64,000 nt of DNA from Sphingobacterium sp. UT-1RO-CII-1 (GCF_026711005.1 NZ_JAPPVJ010000006.1:186001-250000); one strand, 5' to 3'. Shown: positions 1-8,824, numbered from the stretch's first letter. The notes: generated from the sequence alone by a model not told the origin. Translations and numbers: made by a program.

Positions 1-819
1 AAAGTCAGATCCGGATAGAGAGAAAAAAGGAACTTGCGCTTCACCTGCTACCGCTTTTGCTAATAAGGTTTTACCGGTACCTGGAGGGCCTACTAATAAT
101 GCCCCTTTGGGTATCTTTCCTCCCAAATCCGTATATTTTTTAGGATTCTTCAAGAAATCAACAATTTCCATCACCTCAACTTTAGCTTCTTCTAAACCTG
201 CCACATCGTTAAACGTGATATTGATCTGTGATTCTTTATCAAACAATTGCGCTTTTGATTTACCAATGTTAAAAATAGCACCACCACCACCACCAGCACC
301 ACCGCTCATACGGCGCATTAATAACATCCAAATACCAACAATAATTAAAAGCGGCAGCATAAAAGATAAAAACCATCCAGCCCAGGGGTTAGACCTATCT
401 TCATAGGCCACTGAAACTTTTGCTTGCCCTGTTGCCAAACTATCTTGCGATGCATTAAGCTTTTTTTCTAAAATTTCGGCTGAAGGTTCAGTAAAAACAT
501 ACTGCGGTCCAACTGCAGGATTCAACATCAAAGAGTTTTTACTCGGAGCAACCTCTTCATATTTCGACTCAGAGAGCTTGTCTTTCTTTATGTATACTTC
601 AACATCAACTAAATCATTACTTTTAACTGCGACAAGTTTTTCGACATCTCCTGGCAACAGCATTTTCTCTTCAAATTCGGCGTACGATATTTTTTTCGCA
701 GACTCGCCGCTAAAAAAATACTGCAGACCAATGAAGCCAAGGATAATAAATATCCAAAGCCACATCATATTAAATTTAGGAGGAATAGGAGTTACTTTCT
801 TACTTGGTATTTTCTTCAT
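1..819 (-). CDS. ftsH: ATP-dependent zinc metalloprotease FtsH (N-terminal part, cut by window edge)
   Basis: Membrane-anchored AAA+ protease that degrades misfolded membrane proteins and some regulators. The 273 codons visible give a short cytoplasmic start, a first membrane segment at about residues 17-36, a periplasmic domain, a second membrane segment at about 147-168, a glycine-rich linker and the start of the AAA domain with Walker A GPPGTGKT near residue 244-251. The ATG at 819 is the first start after an in-frame stop. The rest of the AAA domain and the HEXXH protease domain lie beyond the window. It sits 41 nt downstream of rsfS on the same strand, so the two are probably co-transcribed. 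Confidence 0.96.
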   Translation of the reverse strand, partial: MKKIPSKKVTPIPPKFNMMWLWIFIILGFIGLQYFFSGESAKKISYAEFEEKMLLPGDVEKLVAVKSNDLVDVEVYIKKDKLSESKYEEVAPSKNSLMLNPAVGPQYVFTEPSAEILEKKLNASQDSLATGQAKVSVAYEDRSNPWAGWFLSFMLPLLIIVGIWMLLMRRMSGGAGGGGGAIFNIGKSKAQLFDKESQINITFNDVAGLEEAKVEVMEIVDFLKNPKKYTDLGGKIPKGALLVGPPGTGKTLLAKAVAGEAQVPFFSLSGSDF

Positions 820-860
820 TATAATGTTCTATATATAGCTTATTATCAAATATTTTTCAC

Positions 861-1235
861 TTACGCACTTTGGTAAGTTTCTACTTGGGCATCCCCCCAA
901 AGGTCTTCAATTCTATAACGACTTCTTGTCTCTGTTTTGAAAATATGAATCACAACATCAACAAAATCCAACAACAGCCACTCCCCGTTGCCATGCCCTT
1001 CTTTATGCCAGGGCTCTTGACCTAATGCCTTGTATACTTCTTCTTCTACACTCTTTGCTATAGCATTAACTTGTGTGGTCGAATCCGCATGGCAAATGAC
1101 AAAGTAGTCAGATAAAGTAGCATTAACACCTCGCATATCCAAGCGCTTTATATCGTTACCTTTCTTTTCCTGCATACCTATCACAGCAAGTTGTGCAAGC
1201 TTATCTGACAAGTGAGTTTCAATCTTTTTATTCAT
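861..1235 (-). CDS. rsfS: ribosome silencing factor RsfS (Iojap family)
   Basis: RsfS binds ribosomal protein L14 and blocks joining of the 30S and 50S subunits under starvation. The 124-residue product has the usual family length and the diagnostic core: a D-x-R-x(n)-SDYFVICHADS stretch, the W-H-K-E-G element and the L-L-D-F-x-D-V-V-I-H-I-F block near the C terminus. It is the gene before ftsH on the minus strand and is divergent from birA, with only 15 nt to the longest birA reading frame. The order birA / rsfS-ftsH is common in Sphingobacteria (recalled, not checked). Confidence 0.95.
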   Translation of the reverse strand: MNKKIETHLSDKLAQLAVIGMQEKKGNDIKRLDMRGVNATLSDYFVICHADSTTQVNAIAKSVEEEVYKALGQEPWHKEGHGNGEWLLLDFVDVVIHIFKTETRSRYRIEDLWGDAQVETYQSA

Positions 1236-1283
1236 TAAAAAATACTAGTTTTGAACGGTATTTATTTTCTTAATCATTATCAT

Positions 1284-2054
1284 TTGCAAAATAGCACAAT
1301 TTACGGACTTTACCCTAGAGAAAGTATAATTATACTAGAAGAGTTATCATCAACAAATGACTACCTAAAGCTACTTTTGTCAAATATTAAGCCACTTTAT
1401 CAAGGCACTGCCATTATGGCAATGCACCAAACCCGCGGCAAAGGACAAAGAGGCAATAAATGGCGAAGCACACCAAACGAAAACCTGATGTGTAGCATAC
1501 CATTATTTCCTAAAAACATTGGAATAGAAAAAGCATTTAATTTAAGTATACTTATTAGTTTAGCCACGCACTCGTGGTTAAGTAAATATGTGAGCAATGT
1601 ACAGGTTAAATGGCCTAACGATATTTATGTCGGCAATAAAAAAATAGCTGGGATACTGATAGAAAACCAACTCATCGGTACAAGAATAAGATCCTGTATT
1701 ATCGGCATAGGTGTTAACATTAACCAAACAGTATTTTCTCCAGAGATGGAAAATAAAACCACTTCATTAAAACTATTAACAGGGTGTGAAAAAAATTACA
1801 ACTTAGTTTCTTGCTGTAAAGAATTACAAACAGAAATTATGCTATTTTATCAATACCTCGACTTAACACTAGACGAGGTACTATTAGACAAATACAACGC
1901 ATTATTATATAGAAAGAATAAGTCCGCTTTCTATAAAGTACAAGGAGAAATTAAAGAAGGTACCATTATAAGAGTAGCGCCCAATGGTCAGTTAATTATT
2001 AAATTCGGTCAGCAAAAAGCAACATTCGATTTAAAAGAGGTTCAATTCTTATAA
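1284..2054 (+). CDS. birA: biotin--[acetyl-CoA-carboxylase] ligase BirA (no DNA-binding domain)
   Basis: Attaches biotin to the biotin carboxyl carrier protein of acyl-CoA carboxylases. The ligase domain shows the STNDYLK substrate loop, GKGQRGNKWRS (biotinyl-AMP binding loop), VKWPNDIYV and KIAGILIE motifs, then a short C-terminal SH3-like domain. There is no N-terminal winged helix, so it should be a pure ligase and not the biotin repressor. No in-frame ATG exists near the start. I chose TTG at 1284 (product begins MQNSTIYG, like relatives as I recall them); an earlier TTG at 1251 would leave almost no room for the divergent rsfS leader. Confidence 0.9.
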   Translation: MQNSTIYGLYPRESIIILEELSSTNDYLKLLLSNIKPLYQGTAIMAMHQTRGKGQRGNKWRSTPNENLMCSIPLFPKNIGIEKAFNLSILISLATHSWLSKYVSNVQVKWPNDIYVGNKKIAGILIENQLIGTRIRSCIIGIGVNINQTVFSPEMENKTTSLKLLTGCEKNYNLVSCCKELQTEIMLFYQYLDLTLDEVLLDKYNALLYRKNKSAFYKVQGEIKEGTIIRVAPNGQLIIKFGQQKATFDLKEVQFL

Positions 2055-2068
2055 TCCCTGTTTTTTTC

Positions 2069-2100
2069 TTTGGATAGACCTACTTATCTCCGTAAATTTG
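2069..2100 (+). promoter_or_regulatory. Bacteroidota-type promoter for the DsbD N-domain gene
   Basis: TTTG at 2069-2072, a 20-nt spacer, then TAAATTTG at 2093-2100, an exact match to the TTTG-N19-21-TAnnTTTG consensus of the Bacteroidota primary sigma factor. Transcription should begin near 2104, leaving a leader of about 70 nt before the ATG at 2176. Confidence 0.7.
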
Positions 2101-2175
2101 AACATCATTTTACTTGCTGTTTAAACCTATGGGCTTTACAGCAGTCAAAATAAGACTAAAAATAAAATACATAGC

Positions 2176-2655
2176 ATGAAGAAATTAGGTTTATTAGTCG
2201 TAGCCATTGTATTAACCACAATAACTGGCGTATTTGCTCAAGCAAAGAAAGGCTCTTTCTTACAAATCCAAGAACCAGTGAAATGGCAAGTAGGAGTTCA
2301 AAAAATCAGCGAAACAGAAGGAGTTATAAATATTGTAGCAAATATAGAAAAGGGATGGAATATTTATGGTCTTAAAGTTCCAGAAGGAGGGCCTACATCA
2401 ACCACTTTTAAATTTCAGTTTACTGATGGAGCTACCTTAAATAAAGGGGTTCTCTCTAACCCAAAAGTGAGTGTAAAGCATGACGATATTTTTGGCATGG
2501 AAGTACCATATTATACAGGAAAGGTTACTTTTCAACAAAAAGTAAAATTACAAAAAGGACAGACGACAGTAACTGGACAGGTGCTTTATATGGCATGTGA
2601 CGATGAACAATGTATAAACCCAGATCCTTACGACTTTAAAGTAGTCATAAAATAA
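2176..2655 (+). CDS. secreted DsbD N-terminal (alpha) domain protein
   Basis: Periplasmic thiol-disulfide domain matching the N-terminal immunoglobulin-like domain of DsbD, which passes electrons from the membrane reductase to periplasmic clients. It has a signal peptide (about 1-21, ending VFAQ), a beta-rich body and C141-DDEQ-C146, which corresponds to the redox cysteine pair of DsbD-alpha (C-x5-C in E. coli). At 159 residues it is a stand-alone domain. The next gene carries the membrane and thioredoxin domains, so E. coli DsbD is split here. A terminator-like hairpin separates the two genes. Recognition is by motif layout, so the family call is good but not certain. Confidence 0.85.
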   Translation: MKKLGLLVVAIVLTTITGVFAQAKKGSFLQIQEPVKWQVGVQKISETEGVINIVANIEKGWNIYGLKVPEGGPTSTTFKFQFTDGATLNKGVLSNPKVSVKHDDIFGMEVPYYTGKVTFQQKVKLQKGQTTVTGQVLYMACDDEQCINPDPYDFKVVIK

Positions 2656-2678
2656 ATTAAACACAGAAATTACATTAA

Positions 2679-2705
2679 AGAGGCAGAAAAATTTCTGCCT
2701 TTTTT
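2679..2705 (+). terminator. intrinsic terminator between the two DsbD-type genes
   Basis: Nine-base-pair stem AGGCAGAAA (2681-2689) with TTTCTGCCT (2692-2700), followed by a run of T. It lies 24 nt after the stop of the alpha-domain gene and 31 nt before the next start, so it may act as a partial terminator within the pair. Confidence 0.7.
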
Positions 2706-2735
2706 ATCTTTTAGAAAAACTTCAAAATTGCTCTT

Positions 2736-4451
2736 ATGCGCTTTGTTATTAAAAAAATTTTACTTTTCTCTTTTATACTATTTGGCCTACTCAACACATC
2801 ATTTGCACAAGAAGATGAGTTTATAGAATTAGGCGACATCGAATACGTAGATGGAGCATATAATGAACAAGATACTGGAGGAGAAGATGAGTTTATTCCT
2901 GTCCCTGATGATATGGTATTCACTGACGGGCATTCTAGTACAGATCAAGATACTAGTATAAGTAGCGAAGAGACTCTAGTTGCTTCTCAAGATGAAGAAA
3001 AGCAATCCATGTGGGGCATTTTCATTGCTGGTCTATTGGGAGGATTCGCAGCTTTCATAATGCCTTGTATTTTTCCGATGGTGCCACTGACAGTAAGTTT
3101 TTTCACAAAACGTTCAGATTCTAAAATCAAAGCTGTCTCACAAGCCTTATTATACGGTATCTTTATTATTGTTATTTATGTTGCTCTTGGCATGCTTATT
3201 ACTATTGCCTTCGGATCAGACGCACTTAATGAACTATCTACTAACGGTATTTTCAACTTTGTTTTTTTCCTCATTCTGGTACTATTTGCGGCTTCGTTTT
3301 TTGGAGCATTTGAACTTACTCTTCCTAGTTCATTTGTCAATAAAATTGATGCAAAATCAGATCAAGGTGGTTTTTTAGGCCTATTTTTTATGGCCTTTAG
3401 TTTAGCTTTAGTTTCATTCTCATGTACAGGTCCAATTATAGGCACCTTATTAGTAGAAGCAGCGTCTAAAGGAGAACGCATGGGACCCGCTATAGGAATG
3501 TTGGGTTTCGCGATAGCCCTTGCTCTTCCCTTTGTACTTTTTGCCATGTTCCCATCCATGTTAAAATCTATGCCTAAATCGGGCGGGTGGTTAAACAGTG
3601 TTAAAGTAGTTCTTGGTTTTTTAGAATTGGCACTAGCATTAAAATTCTTATCTAATGTAGACCTAGCATATCATTGGAATTGGCTAGATAGAGAGGTGTT
3701 TCTATCGCTATGGATTGCAATTTTTGGTTTAATGGGGCTTTACTTAATTGGTAAGATAAAGTTTGCACATGACAGTCCTTTATCACACATGTCTGTACCC
3801 CGAACTATTCTTGCGATTATTGTATTTTCATTTGTAATTTATATGGTTCCAGGCTTATGGGGGGCTCCGTTAAAATCAATATCAGCTTTTTTACCACCAT
3901 CAGCCACGCAGGACTTTGATCTATCTGTTAGCAATTTTGTTCCTGCTTCAACAGATAATGCCAATGCAGGTAAACAAAAAAAATATTATGACATATTTCA
4001 TGAAAGAGGGACACCAAAAGGATTTGATCCCTATTATGATTATGAAGAAGGTCTTGCTGCTGCAAAAGAGATCAATAAGCCGGTCTTAATAGATTTTACA
4101 GGCTGGAATTGTGTCAACTGTAGAAAAATGGAAGCAAATGTTTGGACAGACCCAAAAGTTGCCAACATACTTAGAGAGCAATTTGTTATGGTTGAACTTT
4201 TTGTTGATGACCGAACTGAGCTTTCACCCGAAGAGCAATTTGTTTCGGAATATTCTGGCAAGAAAATAAAAACTATTGGAAATAAAAACAGTGATTTTCA
4301 AGCCTCTGCATTTAACAGTAACTCACAACCACTCTATGTTATTGTTGACACCGAAGGGAATGTACTTATTCCGCCAAGTGGCGCGAACTATGATGTTAAT
4401 AGTTATGCAAACTATCTATTGGAGGGAGTAGAAGCATTTAAAGCAAAATAA
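2736..4451 (+). CDS. DsbD-type transmembrane thiol-disulfide reductase (beta and gamma domains)
   Basis: Moves reducing power from cytoplasmic thioredoxin across the inner membrane. The order is: signal peptide (1-25), an acidic low-complexity linker (26-90), a hydrophobic DsbD/CcdA-type domain of about eight segments (92-375) with cysteines C111 in PCIFPM and C230 in FSCTGP, then a periplasmic thioredoxin-fold domain with C459-VN-C462 in GWNCVNCRKME. The two membrane cysteines and the CxxC are what the DsbD mechanism needs. The missing alpha domain is encoded by the gene just upstream. No terminator lies between it and pfkA, so some read-through is possible. Confidence 0.92.
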   Translation: MRFVIKKILLFSFILFGLLNTSFAQEDEFIELGDIEYVDGAYNEQDTGGEDEFIPVPDDMVFTDGHSSTDQDTSISSEETLVASQDEEKQSMWGIFIAGLLGGFAAFIMPCIFPMVPLTVSFFTKRSDSKIKAVSQALLYGIFIIVIYVALGMLITIAFGSDALNELSTNGIFNFVFFLILVLFAASFFGAFELTLPSSFVNKIDAKSDQGGFLGLFFMAFSLALVSFSCTGPIIGTLLVEAASKGERMGPAIGMLGFAIALALPFVLFAMFPSMLKSMPKSGGWLNSVKVVLGFLELALALKFLSNVDLAYHWNWLDREVFLSLWIAIFGLMGLYLIGKIKFAHDSPLSHMSVPRTILAIIVFSFVIYMVPGLWGAPLKSISAFLPPSATQDFDLSVSNFVPASTDNANAGKQKKYYDIFHERGTPKGFDPYYDYEEGLAAAKEINKPVLIDFTGWNCVNCRKMEANVWTDPKVANILREQFVMVELFVDDRTELSPEEQFVSEYSGKKIKTIGNKNSDFQASAFNSNSQPLYVIVDTEGNVLIPPSGANYDVNSYANYLLEGVEAFKAK

Positions 4452-4470
4452 ACTATATTTACGCTTAACT

Positions 4471-5451
4471 ATGACTATAACTAAAATGAAAAATATTGCA
4501 ATTTTAACCTCTGGAGGTGACGCTCCGGGAATGAATGCAGCAATCAGAGCTGTCGTGAGAACGGGACTTTACAATGGTTTAAACGTTTTTGGTGTAAAAC
4601 GGGGATACGATGGTCTTGTCCAAAATGAAATATTTGCAATGGATGCCAAATCCGTAGCCAACATCATACAGCGTGGAGGTACTGTTTTAAAAACAGCCCG
4701 TAGTGATGAGTTCCGTACTAAAGAAGGTCGAAAAAAAGCATACGATAATATTAAAAATTTAGAAATAGATGGCTTAGTAGTTATCGGAGGGGATGGAACC
4801 TTTACTGGCGCTTCTATATTTAGTGAAGAGTTTAATTTACCGATTATCGGAATACCCGGTACAATCGATAATGACCTCGCAGGAACCGATTTTACGATAG
4901 GTTATGATACTGCAATTAATACTGTTGTAGATGCAGTAGATAAAATAAGAGATACAGCAGAATCTCATGATCGTTTATTTGTTGTAGAAGTGATGGGCAG
5001 AGACTCTGGATTAATTGCATTAAGATCAGGCATTAGTACAGGTGCTGAAGCTGTTTTAATCCCAGAATTAAAGGTGGATTATGATTCAATTATGAAACGC
5101 CTTGATAAAACTAGAAAGAATAAAGCTTCACGTATTATAATTGTTGCCGAAGGCGATCAAGAGGGGGGAATAGTAGTAGCAGAAAAAATCAAAGAAAACT
5201 TCCCACAATATGACGTACGCGTCTCTATACTAGGCCATATTCAACGAGGTGGAAGGCCTACCTGTATGGATAGAGTTTTAGCAAGTAGACTAGGCGTAGC
5301 ATCTGTCGAAGCATTAATCGAAGGTCGAAAACAGGAAATGGTTGGTTTAATTTGTGGACAAATAGAGTTCACCCCATTCAAAAAAGCAATTAAACATATT
5401 GATAGTGTCGATGAAAACCTGACACGAATTGTAGAGATATTATCCTTATAA
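4471..5451 (+). CDS. pfkA: ATP-dependent 6-phosphofructokinase
   Basis: Phosphorylates fructose 6-phosphate to fructose 1,6-bisphosphate in glycolysis. At 326 residues it has normal bacterial PfkA length. Visible are the N-terminal TSGGDAPGMNA nucleotide loop, GGDGTF, the catalytic GTIDND segment and VEVMGRDSG substrate-binding motif. ATG at 4471 and at 4486 are both in frame; I kept 4471. A TATATTTA box at 4454-4461 is one base off the promoter consensus and sits 9 nt before the ATG, so the gene may have its own promoter as well as read-through from the DsbD gene. Confidence 0.96.
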   Translation: MTITKMKNIAILTSGGDAPGMNAAIRAVVRTGLYNGLNVFGVKRGYDGLVQNEIFAMDAKSVANIIQRGGTVLKTARSDEFRTKEGRKKAYDNIKNLEIDGLVVIGGDGTFTGASIFSEEFNLPIIGIPGTIDNDLAGTDFTIGYDTAINTVVDAVDKIRDTAESHDRLFVVEVMGRDSGLIALRSGISTGAEAVLIPELKVDYDSIMKRLDKTRKNKASRIIIVAEGDQEGGIVVAEKIKENFPQYDVRVSILGHIQRGGRPTCMDRVLASRLGVASVEALIEGRKQEMVGLICGQIEFTPFKKAIKHIDSVDENLTRIVEILSL

Positions 5452-5456
5452 AACAT

Positions 5457-5492
5457 AATAAAGGCTCGTCTTACATCAGACGAGCCTTTATT
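5457..5492. terminator. bidirectional terminator between pfkA and the TlpA-type gene
   Basis: A perfect 14-bp inverted repeat: AATAAAGGCTCGTC (5457-5470) pairs with GACGAGCCTTTATT (5479-5492) around an 8-nt loop. It lies between two convergent genes and has A/T runs on both sides, so it can serve both strands. Confidence 0.88.
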
Positions 5493-5529
5493 ATTCTTGA
5501 CAAAATTCTTTAAAAAAAATAAATTTTTC

Positions 5530-6669
5530 TTACTTCAGAATCTCTGCCAGCTTTGCATCCAATGCAGGGCCTCTAAGGTTAGAAGCTACGATCTTACCTT
5601 CTGGATCTAGCAAATAATTCTGCGGAATACCACGAATGGAATATAAATCTACGACAGGCGAATTCCAAAACTGTAAATCTGATATATGTGGCCATTGTTC
5701 AAGATGATCATCAGCAATAGCTTTCATCCATGCACCTTTCTCGCCAGGACGATCTAAAGAAACACCCAAAACAGTAAAGTTTTTATCTTTATACTTATTA
5801 AATGCCGCAACTACCGTAGGATTTTCTGTACGACATGGCCCACACCAACTTGCCCAAAAATCTACTAACACATATTTACCTCGCAGAGATGACAAAGAAA
5901 GATTATTACCAGCAGTATCTGGCAATGTAAAATCGGGAGCAACTGCACCAATTGCTAACTTCGCCATGTTCTCTATTTTTTCCTCTATATTTTTTCCCAA
6001 TACCGTACTCTTTAAACTTGCATCCATTGCTTCGTAAGCAGGTTTTACAAAGCTCGTCAAATTTTCAGGGGACAACAACTCATCCAATATAGTTAGTGAA
6101 ACATAGCTTTTAGGGTTGTTCTTGACAAACTCCTCATTCAAAAGGCCTTGCTTTTCATAAATTATTCCCGCCTTCTCCCGCAAACCTTCAATAAACGATT
6201 CGTCTTGTTTTTGCTCATCAGACGCCGCCTGGTATTCAGCATCAAGTCCAGCAAATTCTTCGTTAATGACGGAAAGGCTTTTCTGATAACTGGCGAAGTC
6301 ATCATTTATAGATGTTCCACTTGCAACCGCACTTATAAAATCAGCGCCCTCAACCTTAATATCACCTTGCGATAAGTATAAGGAATTGATCGGAGGCCGT
6401 TCACCACTTTCTCTCAGATCACTCATAGTTTTACCACCTTCTGCCAAAATTAACATGGCCTGTGTCGGTTGAGAGACTGTCCCCTGATATTTAAAATTTC
6501 CACTTTGAATTGTTACCGAATCTAAAACATTTTGACCATTGTCACGGTATTGAATAAATACCTTACTGTTATCTGCTGTTTGACCAACACTGCCACTCAG
6601 CGTAAAGCTTTCCTGCCCCAGCAATCCTAAAGGCATCAGGCCCAACCCCACCAATATTAAGTTTTTCAT
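5530..6669 (-). CDS. secreted TlpA-family thiol-disulfide oxidoreductase with DUF4369-like N domain
   Basis: Periplasmic thioredoxin-like protein. A short signal peptide (1-18, ending LLGQ) precedes a beta-rich DUF4369-like domain (about 20-115), a helical linker (120-238) and a TlpA/AhpC-TSA thioredoxin domain (about 241-379) with C276-GP-C279 in the usual FWASWCGPCR setting and the cis-proline motif GIPQN. Such proteins are frequent in Bacteroidota and probably reduce disulfides in envelope proteins; the client is unknown. A TATATTTG box on the minus strand at 6693-6686 lies 16 nt before the start. Confidence 0.88.
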   Translation of the reverse strand: MKNLILVGLGLMPLGLLGQESFTLSGSVGQTADNSKVFIQYRDNGQNVLDSVTIQSGNFKYQGTVSQPTQAMLILAEGGKTMSDLRESGERPPINSLYLSQGDIKVEGADFISAVASGTSINDDFASYQKSLSVINEEFAGLDAEYQAASDEQKQDESFIEGLREKAGIIYEKQGLLNEEFVKNNPKSYVSLTILDELLSPENLTSFVKPAYEAMDASLKSTVLGKNIEEKIENMAKLAIGAVAPDFTLPDTAGNNLSLSSLRGKYVLVDFWASWCGPCRTENPTVVAAFNKYKDKNFTVLGVSLDRPGEKGAWMKAIADDHLEQWPHISDLQFWNSPVVDLYSIRGIPQNYLLDPEGKIVASNLRGPALDAKLAEILK

Positions 6670-6685
6670 AAAATAAAATTATTAT

Positions 6686-6693
6686 CAAATATA
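6686..6693 (-). promoter_or_regulatory. promoter -7 box of the TlpA-type gene
   Basis: Minus strand TATATTTG, an exact TAnnTTTG match, ends 16 nt before the ATG at 6669. No TTG was found at the usual -33 distance. Confidence 0.45.
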
Positions 6694-6744
6694 AATTCAG
6701 TTTTTCTCTTCTTATTTTAAACGTCAAAAATAGCCAGAAAGTAC

Positions 6745-7566
6745 TTACCAGTTTCCACTTGAACCACCTCCACCAAAACCACCTCCGCCAAAACCGCCAA
6801 AACCACCTCCGCCGCCGCCTCCAAAGCCACCTCCCCCACCGAAGCCTCCAGAACCACCACGACCCATATTGTTCAATAAAGTCCACCAAAAAATATCAGA
6901 TGCCCCTTTACCTGTCATCACACGGCCGCCTCCACGACCACCTCCACCACCTTTACCTTTAGAGATGATTGAAAATACAATTAAAACAATGATAACAATA
7001 AAAATAATAGAAACGCTTCCGCCTTCTCCTTCTCTTTCCTTCTTAGGATCTGCTCTATACTCACCTTTTGTATAAGCAATGATTGCATCGGTAGCTTTAT
7101 CTAATCCTTCAAAATAATCCTGCTGACTAAAAGAAGGTTTTATCTCATTTTGAATAATTCTATAAGTAATAATATCAGGCAGTGCCCCCTCCATGCCATA
7201 GCCTGTCTGGATAGTTACTGCGCGATCCTCTAACGCAGCCAATACAACGACTCCGTTATTATGCTCTTTGCCTCCTACACCCCACTTTTGAGCTAACCGA
7301 ACAGCATAATCAGCAACATCATAGCCATCAGTTGTCCTGACAAGAACAACGGCAATCTGACTTGAGGTACTATCTTCAAAAGCACGTAACTTTCTTTCCA
7401 AAACTTGTACTTCATTAGAACTTAAAACACCTGTGTAATCGGTCACTAACTGATTAGGAACATCTGGTAATTTTTGAGCTGACAAGAATAGCAAGCCTAA
7501 TAATAACCCTATGAATAAAAATAATGGTTTATGTATTAACCGGAGTGCCTTTATATATTGAAGCAT
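6745..7566 (-). CDS. TPM domain membrane protein with glycine-rich tail (YgcG-like)
   Basis: The 273 residues run: N-terminal membrane/signal segment (about 15-30), a TPM domain (about 37-165; starts VTDYTGVLSSNEV, contains GVVVLAALEDRAVTIQTGYGMEGALPD), a second membrane segment (about 182-200) and a tail of almost only Gly, Phe and Ser ending GSSGNW. TPM domains are linked to photosystem repair in plants; in bacteria the role is unclear. The tail probably faces the cytoplasm or forms an unstructured anchor. Its start is 6 nt from the stop of the next TPM gene, and both follow lemA, a set seen together in many bacteria. Confidence 0.88.
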   Translation of the reverse strand: MLQYIKALRLIHKPLFLFIGLLLGLLFLSAQKLPDVPNQLVTDYTGVLSSNEVQVLERKLRAFEDSTSSQIAVVLVRTTDGYDVADYAVRLAQKWGVGGKEHNNGVVVLAALEDRAVTIQTGYGMEGALPDIITYRIIQNEIKPSFSQQDYFEGLDKATDAIIAYTKGEYRADPKKEREGEGGSVSIIFIVIIVLIVFSIISKGKGGGGGRGGGRVMTGKGASDIFWWTLLNNMGRGGSGGFGGGGGFGGGGGGGFGGFGGGGFGGGGSSGNW

Positions 7567-7572
7567 ATTTTT

Positions 7573-8007
7573 TTAATTATTCCCGTAGTAAATATCGTCA
7601 GGTAGTTCATTAATATCGTCAAGCCTTCTTGGATAAAAAGTTTGCAATTGTTCGCCTGCGTGATGTATTCCCTCGACCAAACCTTTAGCAATTGCATTCT
7701 CTCTGAAGTGTGTTATCATCTTCTCTTTAGTTGCATTCCAAAAGTCAGGAGCTACTCGCTCATTAATACCTTTATCCCCTATTATAGCAAACTGATGGTC
7801 ATCAACAGCTAAATAAATAAGAACACCATTTTGCAACTGCGTTTTACCCATATTAAGCTTATTAAAGTAATCTACAGCCGCTTCAAAAGCACTTGGAAAA
7901 GCCAATTTACGGTCTATCACTAACCTAATCTCACCCGATGTTTTACTTTCAGCCACACTTATGGCCTGAACGATAAGGTCTTGCTCTTCTACAGAAAATA
8001 TTGTCAT
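7573..8007 (-). CDS. soluble TPM domain protein
   Basis: A 144-residue protein with a single TPM domain (VAESKTSGEIRLVID, then NGVLIYLAVDDHQFAIIGDKGIN) and no signal peptide or membrane segment, unlike its neighbour. It is therefore probably cytoplasmic. It lies between lemA and the membrane TPM gene on the same strand, 5 nt before the latter, so the two TPM genes should be translated from one message. Exact function unknown. Confidence 0.85.
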   Translation of the reverse strand: MTIFSVEEQDLIVQAISVAESKTSGEIRLVIDRKLAFPSAFEAAVDYFNKLNMGKTQLQNGVLIYLAVDDHQFAIIGDKGINERVAPDFWNATKEKMITHFRENAIAKGLVEGIHHAGEQLQTFYPRRLDDINELPDDIYYGNN

Positions 8008-8023
8008 CTGAATACTAAATAAA

Positions 8024-8066
8024 AAAAGATGAATGACCCCGACAATAAATCAGACATTCATCTTTT
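8024..8066 (-). terminator. terminator-like hairpin between lemA and the TPM genes
   Basis: A 12-bp perfect stem: AAAAGATGAATG (8024-8035) pairs with CATTCATCTTTT (8055-8066). Read on the minus strand the stem ends in a run of seven T, as an intrinsic terminator should. It lies inside what otherwise looks like one operon. Confidence 0.75.
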
Positions 8067-8085
8067 AAAAGTTAACTATATGTGC

Positions 8086-8664
8086 TTAAAAAGATACTGT
8101 TGGCGCCTTATCTGAGCCCTCAGTTGCTTTAAATGTACCTTTAGCTTTAAATCCAAAGATTCCTGCCATAATATTTGCTGGAAAACTACGTACTGTGGTA
8201 TTATAATCTTGTACGGCTTCGTTATATGCTTTCCGCTCAACAGCAATTCTATTTTCTGTTCCCTCCAACTGTACCTGTAACTCTTGAAAATTTGAATTGG
8301 CTTTCAAGTCAGGATAAGCTTCAACACTCACAAGCAACCTACCAATTGACTGAGATAATGCATCCTGTGTTTGTTGAAAATTTGCCACAGCCTCTTCTGT
8401 GAGATTAGAAGGATCCACAGTAACAGAAGTGGCCTTTGCTCGCGCTTCTACGACAGCCGTTAAAGTCCCTTCCTCATGCTGAGCAGCACCTTTAACCGTA
8501 GACACCAAATTTGGTATCAGATCCGCACGTCGTTGATAAGCATTTTCAACCTGTGCCCATTTACCTTTCACATTTTCATCTTTAGAAACCATAGTATTAT
8601 AACCACAAGAGCTGAAAGACAAAGCAGTAAATAAACCTACAAAAGCAATTAATAATCTTTTCAT
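8086..8664 (-). CDS. lemA: LemA family lipoprotein
   Basis: LemA proteins are envelope coiled-coil/helical proteins of unclear role. From the ATG at 8664 the product starts MKRLLIAFVGLFTALSFSSCG, a lipoprotein signal with cysteine near residue 20, followed by the family signature W-A-Q-V-E-N-A-Y-Q-R-R-A-D-L-I-P-N-L-V, and the C-terminal N-x-x-V-R-S-F-P-x-x-I-x-A-x-I-F-G-F. An ATG at 8682 adds six residues (MDKKLH) and would spoil the signal peptide, so I prefer 8664. It heads the lemA-TPM-TPM group; a hairpin after its stop may make it the most expressed member. Confidence 0.92.
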   Translation of the reverse strand: MKRLLIAFVGLFTALSFSSCGYNTMVSKDENVKGKWAQVENAYQRRADLIPNLVSTVKGAAQHEEGTLTAVVEARAKATSVTVDPSNLTEEAVANFQQTQDALSQSIGRLLVSVEAYPDLKANSNFQELQVQLEGTENRIAVERKAYNEAVQDYNTTVRSFPANIMAGIFGFKAKGTFKATEGSDKAPTVSF

Positions 8665-8777
8665 GTGTAATTTTTTATCCATTTTTTATAAAATTAAAAA
8701 AAATGTTCAATAACAAGAACTTTGAAACAAATCATATACCAAAACATTCTAATATGCACATTTTGGCAGAGTTTACT

Positions 8778-8785
8778 TAACTTTG
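8778..8785 (+). promoter_or_regulatory. promoter -7 box before the FAD oxidoreductase
   Basis: TAACTTTG, an exact TAnnTTTG match, lies 39 nt before the ATG at 8825. The upstream TTG at 8763 is too close (12 nt) to be the standard -33 element. Confidence 0.45.
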
Positions 8786-8824
8786 TTCAATTTTTGAGAT
8801 AAAAACTCAACTTAAAAAAAGGTC

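Noticed and set aside
6569..6889. 106-codon minus-strand Trp/Arg-rich frame at the TPM gene end
   Set aside because: It is a frame shadow of the glycine-rich tail codons; real coding is in the TPM frame.
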